Origin: Methylovulum sp.
GTDB lineage: Bacteria > Pseudomonadota > Gammaproteobacteria > Methylococcales > Methylomonadaceae
DNA: 64,000 nucleotides
NCBI GenBank assembly: GCA_030653435.1
Contig: JAURZI010000123.1
Coordinates: 55,168 to 119,167, forward strand
Reading direction: 5' to 3'
The first letter of the stretch is position 1. Each line of letters opens with the position of its first letter. Below are positions 7,673-16,810 of the stretch, one piece after another. The notes beneath the pieces are model-generated. The model was not told the origin of the DNA. It searched no databases and saw only the letters and a program-made list of their open reading frames with translations. The position numbers were made by a program, and so were the translations under genes.

Positions 7673-10600
7673 TCAAGACCCGGTTTTCGCGTCGTCAATG
7701 GCGGCCAGCGGCACTGCTTTTTTGTGCCATAAACCGTTCGTTGCAAAACAGCCCCAGCCCCATTTCAGCCAATCCAGCAACGCAATAGCCAGCCATAATG
7801 ACCAGGCGAGCATCAGCAACCGGTATACGATTAACGGCACCGACACCAGTGTTGCGGTAGGCAAAACCGATAGACTCCTGTCCTGGTACCAGTTTAAGTT
7901 GAAAGCCGACGATTCGTTGCCAGTGATCCGCATATCCGGGGTATCCAGCAAACCTTCGGCGACGGCAAAAAACAACACCCCTAGCGCTGCCAGCGTCAGT
8001 ACACCGACAGCGACCTGGAGCGGGTTAAAATATCGCTGTCCAGGCGGGCGCTGCTTGCGCCAACCCAGTACGACCAACCAGACGACAACAATACCCGCCA
8101 TCTCCAGTGGGATTTGGCTAAGCCCCACCAGCAACAAAAACCATTGCCAGCTTTTTAACGGCGTTAGACGAATCCTGCCCAAGCCCAATGACAGCAGAAA
8201 AATCACGATCAACATGCCCCAAAACAACACGGCCGGTCCTAAACGCGGCCCCCACGCAAACAATACCCAACGATCCTCGCCCAAGCGGACATTGACGTGG
8301 CTATTGACGCTGTTTTGCCCTAAATCGACTGTCGGCGTGGTCATGACCGTAGCCACTGGCACGGTTTCCTGCCAATTGATGGACAGTTCTTGCGAGCCTG
8401 GATTAATCGGCAAGCTCAGCTTCCTGCCTTGTAGCCTAATGGGTTGGCTTTGTCCGTCGATAGCCACCGATTGCAACACGGCATGCTCCGGTAATGTCAG
8501 CGTGTGTTGCGTACCTTGAGAACTGCGTAGGCTGAATGTCAATTCGGCGTCGCGGATACGCTGTCCGGGTTTGATGGTTAATGCGCTGTTGTCGATGGTC
8601 AGGGTTTGACCTGGCACCGCTTCAGGACGGGTTATCTGCAACACGACTTCCTCGCCGGGCCAGGGATGCCATTCGGGCAGCCACTGCGCGGTATTGTCCA
8701 AACGTATCATCGCTATGCCTGTCGTCTCAAGATGCCAGACCGGACTGATGTCCGCGCGCCAAACCTCTATCCAGTGTTCGGTTTGCGCGGCTGTCAACGC
8801 CAGTGTTTCTGTTTTGGCCAGCACCGACTCCCACTGCATCAGGTCTTGCTGTGCCGACATGTTCACATCGACACGGCCTTCCTTAACCCGCACACCGGCG
8901 CTGGTCACGGCTTCCCCAGGCAACAACGGCACGCTTAGGACGATAGCCGAACCGGGAGGTGAGAGGCGGACAATCCGGGTGCTGACCCGCCAGTCCAAAC
9001 CCAGTTGCAAGGTGCGTTCGACACGGACGAAAGGCGGCAACACGCCCGGCGCCAAGGCCGGTTTATCGGTTGCCGTTTGGTTAATACGGCTGAACTGGAG
9101 CGTATCATCCAGTAAACCGTTTTCATGGATACCGATGACTTCCCAGCCGGTTTTTTCAATAGCGGCATGTTTAGGCTTTAACGGTAATGGCAGCGTAAAT
9201 TTGCCCAATAGCGGCGTTACGCCACGCAGCACCACCTGATGTTCCCCGGCTTGCAGGCTGATCCACAAGCCCTGGTTTTCGCGGTATAAGGCTGCTGCGG
9301 GTGTGCCGTTGTCCAAAACCTGATTGGGGAACCACTGCCCGTAATCGGATGGCAACGGTAGCGTGACGGCTTCCTGGGCGTGTATCTGCAACAGGATGTC
9401 TATGGTTTTCTCGGTCATCTTGACCGACATTTGCTGGATTTGTGCACAGGTCGGCAGGCAATCGGGCGTAGCCACTTCCTGCAAGCGGTTCTTCAGCTCG
9501 GTCAGCAACTGCTCATTAGGGTATTCGGCATAAGCCTGTTTAGCAGGCAATGAAGCCAGCGGCAGCAATAAAAACCACAGCAACAGCGGCGTTGACGACC
9601 TGAAGCGAAAGCCGCCCGGCTTAAATTTATCGGCAACGCCAAACATCAGCAAGGCCAACACCGCAACCGACAGGACGCGGATAAAGTTCAGCAACATCGT
9701 CATTGCCGGTGACATATACCATAGCCGTAGTTGTTGTCCGGCATCGACCGACCCATTCCACGACAACAACACTTTATGCCATCGCCATTGCGGCAAGCCC
9801 GGCCCGGTTTGTACATGGGCGCTGGGGTCTATGCGGTCGAAATTAACCGGTTTGTCAGCCATGGCCGCCAGATTTTCGGCGACGCCATAAGCGTACCCTT
9901 TAAGCTTTGCGGCCGACCTTGGCGTCGCTACGGGCGCATCAGCCATCTCCGTTTGCATAGCGGATTGCGGCGCAGTCATCGTCACGGCATCGCTTGCCGG
10001 ATACTCAGGAAAATCCGGCGTTTCCAGCTGCGGATACAAGCCCATCCGCACCTGATCCACCATAAAAGGTATCGCAATCATCAGCAACACTAACCAGCAC
10101 GCATTGCGGTAGGCGCAGATAAATTTAAGGACTGTGCCGTGTCCGGTCAAGACGTTAATCAATGCCGTCGCCGCCAGAATATTCAGCCAGACAAAATGCG
10201 GCGAACCGGGTTCATGCCAGATAATAATCAGGGTCAGCAACGCAAAGCCACCCCAATACGCATTCCAGATTCTGGCGGTCGCCAACCCGGCAATCAACAC
10301 CAGGAACAAATCCAGCAAGGTCCATCGGGAAATCCAGCTATCCGGGACATTATCGACACCGCCCGCCGCGAGCAAGCGCCAGCCGGGCGGCAAATTCAGT
10401 TCGGCATGCACGTTATGGAAATTCTGTTCCCAACCGACCGCGCTGAGCGTGCCGACAGGGCCGGTGATACGGCTATCGGCATCCAACGTTATTATGCCTT
10501 TCCTGACTTCTACGCCTTGTCTGCCGGTACCGGCTTCACGGGTAATCAGCTGGTTGCCGCCATCCAGCGTCAGCTTGCCCGGCTGGGTTTGCGGCAAGGC

Positions 10601-11803
10601 GTTCAAGCGCCAACCGCTGCTCATCTTACCGGTCATGACATCATTGACGGTATAGCCGGCACCGTCAAAATCCAGCCATAATTTTCGGTTCAGATCAAGT
10701 TGGTTGGGTTCAGGGTTTGGATCGCCGCGACGTATGACTTTAAAGCCCATCGCTTGCCCTTGGCTGATGCTGTAAGCGGGCAGGTCTTTCCATTCTTCGG
10801 GCAGATTGGTTTGGCTGGCATCCAGCGCATTAAGCCCCTCAACATCCACTACGCGCAAATCGGGACGCGCATCGAACACCCAAATCTCCGCTGGCGGCCA
10901 GTGTTCAACAGGGCCGGGCGCTGCGGGCATTATCGGCAACGGCAACGCGTCCGCTGCCTTGCTGTTTCTGGCGGTAACATCTATTTCCCAGCGGCCTGGA
11001 CGCACTTGCAGCAACAATTGCCCATCCGGCTCCAGCCTTGCCGGCAACGGGCTTTGTATAGCCTGCACGATAAAACCGTCCAGTATGGGTTTGGCCAGTT
11101 TGATTTCGCGCTGTTCGCCGGACACCTCGACCAGCAACCGGGTCAACACCTGCAAGGGCACTTCATCGGTGACTTTTCTAAACACCTGGACGTCAACATG
11201 GTTCTGCACATTTTCCGGCTTGCCCTGACCTAGCTCACTGGCTTTTAGCCAAAGTTGCCCGTCCCTGAGCGTCGGCATGGGTATCGTCAAGCCATTAAGC
11301 GTCAGGTTAACCAAGCCGGTATCGGCCGGTATCGCCAAATTATCCGGGATGTTATCCCATAAGAATTCACCGTTGACTTGATAATCGGTGGCTCGGGCTG
11401 CGGATAGAAAAGCTGAGGGGAGCAAAGGCGGCGTCAGTTTGACCGAGGGTAAGCCGTCCCTGTCCATAACCAACGCCGGTTTATTATTGATGGTGACATT
11501 TAAAGGCCAATGCAGGTTATCGCCGGGCAGCGTGAGCCAGCTTTCTGCATGCGCGCGCCAGCGCAGCGAAAACAGCCCTTTTTTAGGCGTCAGCTCCAGG
11601 CGGGTTTCGGTAGGCCAGCTACAACGCTTTTGCTCGTAGCTGTTATAGATGAACGGGCAGGCCTGCTCTGGATGAGCTTCCAGCACCCAGTCTATCCAGG
11701 GTTTAAGCGGTTCCGGCACCTGTGCCTTAGTGAGCGGTGTTGCCACCGTCGAGGAGGCAAGCAAGAATATACCTAAACCTATTAACCAGATCAGCCGTTG
11801 CAT
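7673..11803 (-). CDS. Large exported/multi-span membrane protein of unknown function
   Basis: A 1376-aa protein I do not recognise. Residues 1-22 look like a signal peptide (LIWLIGLGIFLLASSTVA). About 470 residues of beta-rich, probably periplasmic sequence follow, then a cluster of membrane segments (roughly 495-600), a Pro/Met-rich stretch, one or two more helices near 700-760, a second large periplasmic-type domain (about 770-1190) with Cys-containing DCLPTC, and a C-terminal group of about five helices (1195-1360). The two halves have the same order of exported domain then helices, suggesting an internal duplication. It ends just beyond the + strand terminator. It is divergent from nothing and shares no operon with zur (gap about 60 bp, same strand), so it could be read through from zur. 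Confidence 0.8.
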   Translation of the reverse strand: MQRLIWLIGLGIFLLASSTVATPLTKAQVPEPLKPWIDWVLEAHPEQACPFIYNSYEQKRCSWPTETRLELTPKKGLFSLRWRAHAESWLTLPGDNLHWPLNVTINNKPALVMDRDGLPSVKLTPPLLPSAFLSAARATDYQVNGEFLWDNIPDNLAIPADTGLVNLTLNGLTIPMPTLRDGQLWLKASELGQGKPENVQNHVDVQVFRKVTDEVPLQVLTRLLVEVSGEQREIKLAKPILDGFIVQAIQSPLPARLEPDGQLLLQVRPGRWEIDVTARNSKAADALPLPIMPAAPGPVEHWPPAEIWVFDARPDLRVVDVEGLNALDASQTNLPEEWKDLPAYSISQGQAMGFKVIRRGDPNPEPNQLDLNRKLWLDFDGAGYTVNDVMTGKMSSGWRLNALPQTQPGKLTLDGGNQLITREAGTGRQGVEVRKGIITLDADSRITGPVGTLSAVGWEQNFHNVHAELNLPPGWRLLAAGGVDNVPDSWISRWTLLDLFLVLIAGLATARIWNAYWGGFALLTLIIIWHEPGSPHFVWLNILAATALINVLTGHGTVLKFICAYRNACWLVLLMIAIPFMVDQVRMGLYPQLETPDFPEYPASDAVTMTAPQSAMQTEMADAPVATPRSAAKLKGYAYGVAENLAAMADKPVNFDRIDPSAHVQTGPGLPQWRWHKVLLSWNGSVDAGQQLRLWYMSPAMTMLLNFIRVLSVAVLALLMFGVADKFKPGGFRFRSSTPLLLWFLLLPLASLPAKQAYAEYPNEQLLTELKNRLQEVATPDCLPTCAQIQQMSVKMTEKTIDILLQIHAQEAVTLPLPSDYGQWFPNQVLDNGTPAAALYRENQGLWISLQAGEHQVVLRGVTPLLGKFTLPLPLKPKHAAIEKTGWEVIGIHENGLLDDTLQFSRINQTATDKPALAPGVLPPFVRVERTLQLGLDWRVSTRIVRLSPPGSAIVLSVPLLPGEAVTSAGVRVKEGRVDVNMSAQQDLMQWESVLAKTETLALTAAQTEHWIEVWRADISPVWHLETTGIAMIRLDNTAQWLPEWHPWPGEEVVLQITRPEAVPGQTLTIDNSALTIKPGQRIRDAELTFSLRSSQGTQHTLTLPEHAVLQSVAIDGQSQPIRLQGRKLSLPINPGSQELSINWQETVPVATVMTTPTVDLGQNSVNSHVNVRLGEDRWVLFAWGPRLGPAVLFWGMLIVIFLLSLGLGRIRLTPLKSWQWFLLLVGLSQIPLEMAGIVVVWLVVLGWRKQRPPGQRYFNPLQVAVGVLTLAALGVLFFAVAEGLLDTPDMRITGNESSAFNLNWYQDRSLSVLPTATLVSVPLIVYRLLMLAWSLWLAIALLDWLKWGWGCFATNGLWHKKAVPLAAIDDAKTGS

Positions 11804-11865
11804 GATGTTCTCCCGATAGAATTGATGTCCACAATATCACGAAACCACGCAAGCCTTGATAAGGG

Positions 11866-12381
11866 CTAATCGGCGACCAGACCCGCACACTTGCTGCAAA
11901 GACCATGAATTTCTATGGCCTTGCTATGGGCAATAAACCCGGCTTGCGTAAACTCTTCCGACAGCGCTTGCATAACCTGAGTCGCCGTGCGTTCTTCCAC
12001 TTCGTGGCAGTGCTTGCATATTAACAGTAATTGCTCGTGCTGATGCCCCGAACAGCGGCAACCGACAAAGGCATTAAGGCTTTCCACCCGATGAATCAGC
12101 CCTTGCTCGATCAAAAAATCCAGCGCACGATAAATCGTCGCCGGTTTCGCCGATTGTTGCAAAGGCTTTATCCTGTCCAATAAGTCATAAGCTTTGACGG
12201 CTTTATGGTTTTCCCAAATCAAGGCCAACACCTGGTGCCGAATGGAAGTCAATTGTACGCCGCGCTCGACGCATAACTGCTCGGCCGTGCTTAATGCCTT
12301 GTTGACACATTGCTGATGGTCGTGCGCGGCGGGTAGTGGAAAATCTGGCTTAGAGTCGGCTAAGGTAGTCATGGCAGGCAT
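11866..12381 (-). CDS. zur: Zinc uptake regulator, Fur family
   Basis: A 171-aa Fur-family repressor. The winged-helix part has VQLTSIRHQVLALIW and KPATIYRALDFLIEQGLIH, and VESLNAFVGC is close to the Zur version of this segment rather than Fur. Structural zinc cysteines are in CKHC and CSKC; the region between contains GHQHEQLLLI. Zur represses zinc import genes when zinc is plentiful. ATG at 12381 or 12372 could be the start. The upstream ATAAGCTTAT palindrome (12394-12403), in an AT-rich setting, could be an autoregulatory site but differs from the known Zur box. Confidence 0.85.
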   Translation of the reverse strand: MPAMTTLADSKPDFPLPAAHDHQQCVNKALSTAEQLCVERGVQLTSIRHQVLALIWENHKAVKAYDLLDRIKPLQQSAKPATIYRALDFLIEQGLIHRVESLNAFVGCRCSGHQHEQLLLICKHCHEVEERTATQVMQALSEEFTQAGFIAHSKAIEIHGLCSKCAGLVAD

Positions 12382-12585
12382 TGTTCTTGAAATATAAGCT
12401 TATGATAACATGAGACAGCGGACGGCAAGCCGAACTGTCTTACAAGCCTTCCCGGCGCGACCAACTATCGATAATTCGGGATTTTATTGCAGACTGCCCG
12501 CTTCACTATGCTAATATCGCCCTCGCCTAACACTTTCGGCTTTGGGATAAAACAAGCCCCATCAAAAACTTATAGGATCTGCCCC

Positions 12586-12936
12586 ATGAAAACTAAAATC
12601 ATAGCCGTTGCCTTATCAGGTTTAGCGTTACTGTCCGCTTGTGACAATTCAGAAGACACCGCTTCCGGCACAGCAACAGCCCCAAACACATCGGCACCTG
12701 CCAATGCCGCCCCTGATAAGGCCAAAACAGCAGCACCATCCCCGGCAACCAGCACCGCTGGACCGGCTGCCGACTCAAAGGGTTCTGATATTGCGGAACC
12801 TAATAGCGACCGCACCGACTTGCCGGAAAGCCAGGATGATGAATTTAACGAAGAACCGGGGGTTTATGAAGAAGACGGCACTATAGAGGCTGAACCGGAA
12901 GAACAAACAATGGAAGAAGATGGCGGCGGCGAATAA
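12586..12936 (+). CDS. Small acidic lipoprotein
   Basis: A 116-aa predicted lipoprotein: MKTKIIAVALSGLALLSAC gives a signal peptide with a LSAC lipobox, so the mature protein starts at Cys19. The rest is low complexity, first Ala/Pro/Thr-rich, then strongly acidic (EDDGxxE-like C-terminus). No domain is recognised; secretion and acidity suggest a cell-envelope role such as cation binding, which is speculation. The frame is open from 12487, but the ATG at 12586 starts the signal peptide. It is divergent from zur. Confidence 0.8.
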   Translation: MKTKIIAVALSGLALLSACDNSEDTASGTATAPNTSAPANAAPDKAKTAAPSPATSTAGPAADSKGSDIAEPNSDRTDLPESQDDEFNEEPGVYEEDGTIEAEPEEQTMEEDGGGE

Positions 12937-12971
12937 TAGCGGACAATATGTTGGCGGGACAGGCTAACTCG

Positions 12972-13883
12972 CTATGTCCTGCATAGCCCATCGGGCTGTG
13001 CATAATAATCCAGAAAACCCACAATATCCGCCAACACCGGTTGGCGCATTTGCAACGGTATGGACAATGCCCCCAATAGCGCAATATGATCGAGATCATC
13101 ATACACATGCGTTTCCACGCACCCGCCTGCCTGTTTGACTTTACGGCTTAAACTCTCGATATTGACCGGTTTTACCGTTGCATCGCCGTTGCCGTACAGC
13201 AGCAGCAAGGGCGGCTCCGTACCTTGCACAAAATTGACCGGCTGCGACGCGGGATAATTTTCTTTAGGCCCGAACACCTCATGCTGATAAGCATCGGTAA
13301 AAGGCAAGAAATCATAAGGCCCGGCCAAGCCGACGAAACCTTTGATGCTATGGTAAATGTCGGGCGGCAAATAGGTTTCGTTCAATGCCAACATGGCGCC
13401 CAAATGCGCCCCGGCTGAATGCCCCATCAGAAAAAGCTTGTCGGGATCGGCGCCATAGCGGCCAATATGGGTTTTAACCCAGGCCACAGCCTGCACCGTA
13501 TCGTCCATGATCGCCGCAAACCTGACCTCAGGATAACGCCGGTAATCGGCTATGGCCACCGCATAGCCATGCGCTGTCAATGCCTGGGCGACAAATCGGT
13601 AATAGCCCTTGTTAACCGTCATGCACCCGCCCCAGCAACCGCCGTAAAAGAAAATGACGGTCGCACGACTGGCCTGCTGCGGTGCAGGCAGATATAAATC
13701 GAGCCGATGCAAGAGCCCCTCTCCATAGGCTATATCTTCAACGACGCGGTAATCATCAAACCTGGCCAAGGTATTGACCGCGAACAATTTCAGGCTTGAG
13801 CAAGCGGCAAGCGAACACAGGCAAAGCAACGCTGCCTGTTGAACCCACCGGTGTTTTCGTTGACGTGTGGTTATCTTAGCCAT
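12972..13883 (-). CDS. Alpha/beta hydrolase lipoprotein (esterase-like)
   Basis: A 303-aa enzyme of the BD-FAE/Aes-like esterase group. The N-terminus has a basic region and a signal peptide ending LAAC, so it is probably a lipoprotein. FFYGGCW replaces the usual HGGG oxyanion-hole motif. GHSAGAH holds the nucleophile Ser, and catalytic Asp and His are likely in GNGDATV and DLDHIAL. Proteins like this hydrolyse acyl esters; the substrate is unknown. Divergent from the YchJ-like gene. Confidence 0.85.
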   Translation of the reverse strand: MAKITTRQRKHRWVQQAALLCLCSLAACSSLKLFAVNTLARFDDYRVVEDIAYGEGLLHRLDLYLPAPQQASRATVIFFYGGCWGGCMTVNKGYYRFVAQALTAHGYAVAIADYRRYPEVRFAAIMDDTVQAVAWVKTHIGRYGADPDKLFLMGHSAGAHLGAMLALNETYLPPDIYHSIKGFVGLAGPYDFLPFTDAYQHEVFGPKENYPASQPVNFVQGTEPPLLLLYGNGDATVKPVNIESLSRKVKQAGGCVETHVYDDLDHIALLGALSIPLQMRQPVLADIVGFLDYYAQPDGLCRT

Positions 13884-14007
13884 GTCTTATCGGCCACAAT
13901 ACGGAAGCGCCTATCCACCAGCACCGCCTAACTTTAGTTTTGTTATAATCGCCGTAGCCGCACATCACCCTCAATTTCCCATACATCCACTGACCTGCCT
14001 GCCTGCC

Positions 14008-14499
14008 ATGAATACCCAAACTGATTGCCCCTGCGGCTCCGGTAAAAGCTATGCACAATGTTGCTTACCCTACCATCTCGGCGAAAACCTGCCGCCCACT
14101 GCCGAAGCATTGATGCGATCCCGTTTTAGCGCGTTTTGCCTGCAAAATGAAGGCTTTTTATTAGCGACCTGGGATAGCTCGCAACGGCCCGCCGCTATCG
14201 ATTTTTCCGGGGAACAAAACCAATGGCTGAAACTGGAGATCATCGGCACTAAAAAAGGGGGCGTTAAAGACCATAAAGCCTTAGTAACGTTTAAAGCGCA
14301 TTATTTGCAGGATAACGAAGCATGGATCATGATAGAGACCAGCCGTTTTGTCAAAACCAATAATCGTTGGTTTTATCTGAACGGCTTGGTCACGTTTGCT
14401 AAGGCCACCGAGCAACCGGAGGTGCAAAACAGGAATGCCTTGTGTGCATGCGGCAGCGGCAAAAAATTCAAGCGTTGCTGCGGAACAGCCAATAGCTAA
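14008..14499 (+). CDS. YchJ family protein with SEC-C zinc motifs
   Basis: A 163-aa UPF0225/YchJ protein. A SEC-C type zinc motif occurs at each end: CPCGSGKSYAQCC near residue 8 and CACGSGKKFKRCC near residue 148. Between them lies the NTF2-like middle domain with AEALMRSRFSAF. Biochemical role is not established; SEC-C motifs bind zinc and often mediate ribosome or SecB contacts. The frame starts at 13867, but family similarity begins at the ATG at 14008. Confidence 0.9.
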   Translation: MNTQTDCPCGSGKSYAQCCLPYHLGENLPPTAEALMRSRFSAFCLQNEGFLLATWDSSQRPAAIDFSGEQNQWLKLEIIGTKKGGVKDHKALVTFKAHYLQDNEAWIMIETSRFVKTNNRWFYLNGLVTFAKATEQPEVQNRNALCACGSGKKFKRCCGTANS

Positions 14500-14558
14500 G
14501 GCTTGGCCTTGGCTTCAACAGCCATCATCACCTGTCGGCCGACCGTTTAACAAGCCAC

Positions 14559-16751
14559 TTATGACGAAAGATCCGAATAAAACCGCACCTTCCCGGTTTC
14601 AATATCGTACATGGCCCCAACAATGCCGATTTCACGGTTTTCCACCATGGCGTCCAATAAAGGGCTTTGCCGCCTGATCTGCCCGACTGCCAGCTGCACA
14701 TTCTTATCGGCCACCTGTTGCACCCACGCATTATGGTCGGCGGCAACCCCGGGTTGTTCGTCGCATACCGCATCGACGGCAGGCTTTATTTTAGCCAACA
14801 ATCCGGTCAGATGATCGAGCTGCACCTGTCCGCATGCGCCCTTAATAGCGCCGCAATGGGTATGCCCAAGCACGACGATCAGCTTTGAACCTGCCAGTTT
14901 ACAGGCAAACTCCATGCTTCCCAGGATATCGTCATTAATAATATTGCCTGCCACACGCACGCTGAACACATCACCCAAGCCTTGGTCAAAAATCAGTTCC
15001 ACAGAGGTGCGCGAATCCATGCAGCTGAGAATAATGGCAATAGGAAATTGCCCCTGGCGCGTGTCATTAATTTGTTCCAGCAAATTCCGGTTGGCTTTTA
15101 AATTGTTGACAAAATGGTCATTGCCCTCTTTCAGCAATTCCAGAACCTTGGCCGGCGTCAACGACTGCTGGGAGTCATAAGTCTGCGAACGTGCATTGCT
15201 GACCGGCGCCAGCGTACCATAACCGCGCAGGTTTTCTATCGTCAGCCGGATATTTTTCAGTTCCGCTTCGCGTTTGAAGTTCTGGATAATCTCAAAGACA
15301 TCGTAATCGATATATTTGGATCGCGTCGCATCTATAACAACTTCCGATTGTGCCGGCAATTGTTCGAAAGTCTGCTGAATATTCGCCTTATTCAAAAACG
15401 ATACATGCTCGGCCAGACGCAAGATGATTTTGTTGCCGATGTGCATTTCCCGGAAATAAAACGAACTTTTATAATTTTCCAGCAATATCGAAAACAAGGC
15501 TGTCACCAAGCCGATAATAATACCGGTCAACATGTCGGTAAACACCAGCCCGATGATCGTCACGCAGTACGGTATAAAATGGTACGGCCCCGCCCTGTAC
15601 ATCGTTTCAAGCACTTGCAGCCTCGCCAGCCTATAAGCCACCACCAGCAAGATGGCGGCCAAGCTGGCTAACGGTATCCGGTGCAGCAATCCCGGTATAA
15701 AAATGACCGTGAACAACAACAGCAAGCCATGCACAACAGCCGCCGCCTTGGTTTTGGCGCCGGCTTGAATATTGAACGAACTGCGGACTATCACTTGGGT
15801 CAACGGTAATCCGCCCAGCAAGCCTGAACTGATGTTGCCGATGCCCTGGGCTATCAATTCACGGTTAGTCGGCGTCACCCGTCGATAAGCATCAAGCTTA
15901 TCGACCGCCTCCACGGCAAGCAAGGTCTCCAAACTGGCCACCACGGCCAGGGTCAGCGCAGTCAGATAGACATCCGCATTCGTGAGCGCCGAAAAGTCCG
16001 GAAAATGCAGCTGGCTGGCCAAATCCCCCATATTTTGCAGTATCGGAATCACGACCAGATGGCTATTGGCAAGCGCCCAATCGGGATAATAATCCTGCAA
16101 CAGCTGATTGACCAACACACCCGCAACGACTGCCGCCAACACAGAAGGCACCCATTGGAACAACAGGTATTTTTTAAGCGTCGGAAGCTCCCATAGCAGC
16201 AGTATGGCCAAAGCAATGACCGCAATCAGGATCGCACCAGGCGACACAAAATTCAGCATGTGCAGTAATTCGGTAAACGACGAATACTCATCGGCCTGGA
16301 AAAACGTAATATCGCCTTCGTAATCGCGGTCATAACCGACGGCGTGGGGAATCTGCTTCAGAAACAAGATGATACCTATGCCCGACAGCATGCCGTTAAT
16401 GACCGATGACGGAAAGTAATAGGCAATAACCCCGGCCCTCAGCAAGCCCATGATGACTTGGGCAATACCTGCCAGAACCAGGGCCAGCAAAAAAACCGTA
16501 AAACCCAGCTCCTGTATTGCCGCCAGCACCATCACCGAGAGCCCCGCCGCCGCCCCGCTGACTCCCAGCGCTGAACCGCTTAACGGCGCCACGATCAGGC
16601 CGCCGATGATGCCGGTAATCAGGCCGGAAAATAGCGGCGCGCCGGATGCCAGCGCGATGCCTAAGGACAAGGGCACGGCGACGAGAAAAACCGCAATACC
16701 TGCCGGAATATCGTCTTTCAGATTAACGAATAGTGATCGGTTGCCAAACAT
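14559..16751 (-). CDS. SulP-family anion transporter fused to beta-carbonic anhydrase
   Basis: A 730-aa fusion. Residues 1-430 are a SulP (SLC26) transporter starting NLKDDIPAGIAVFLVAVPLSLGI; about 435-515 form a STAS-like domain; 530-730 are a beta-carbonic anhydrase with zinc ligands C577, H630, C633 and the D579/R581 dyad (CMDSR, GHTHCGA). Such fusions are taken to move bicarbonate while interconverting CO2 and HCO3- at the inner membrane face. The related standalone SulP gene lies just upstream on the same strand, 59 bp away, so they are probably co-transcribed. Direction and physiological ion are not shown by sequence. Confidence 0.9.
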   Translation of the reverse strand: MFGNRSLFVNLKDDIPAGIAVFLVAVPLSLGIALASGAPLFSGLITGIIGGLIVAPLSGSALGVSGAAAGLSVMVLAAIQELGFTVFLLALVLAGIAQVIMGLLRAGVIAYYFPSSVINGMLSGIGIILFLKQIPHAVGYDRDYEGDITFFQADEYSSFTELLHMLNFVSPGAILIAVIALAILLLWELPTLKKYLLFQWVPSVLAAVVAGVLVNQLLQDYYPDWALANSHLVVIPILQNMGDLASQLHFPDFSALTNADVYLTALTLAVVASLETLLAVEAVDKLDAYRRVTPTNRELIAQGIGNISSGLLGGLPLTQVIVRSSFNIQAGAKTKAAAVVHGLLLLFTVIFIPGLLHRIPLASLAAILLVVAYRLARLQVLETMYRAGPYHFIPYCVTIIGLVFTDMLTGIIIGLVTALFSILLENYKSSFYFREMHIGNKIILRLAEHVSFLNKANIQQTFEQLPAQSEVVIDATRSKYIDYDVFEIIQNFKREAELKNIRLTIENLRGYGTLAPVSNARSQTYDSQQSLTPAKVLELLKEGNDHFVNNLKANRNLLEQINDTRQGQFPIAIILSCMDSRTSVELIFDQGLGDVFSVRVAGNIINDDILGSMEFACKLAGSKLIVVLGHTHCGAIKGACGQVQLDHLTGLLAKIKPAVDAVCDEQPGVAADHNAWVQQVADKNVQLAVGQIRRQSPLLDAMVENREIGIVGAMYDIETGKVRFYSDLSS

Positions 16752-16810
16752 GTTTGAATTCCTGCAGCGTCATTAAATGTGAAAACCAGTGTCGCGATAC
16801 CCGCCTATTG

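Noticed and set aside
7563..8519. 318-codon + strand frame
   Set aside because: Antisense shadow of the 1376-aa gene and overlaps the terminator; no ribosome site or family resemblance.
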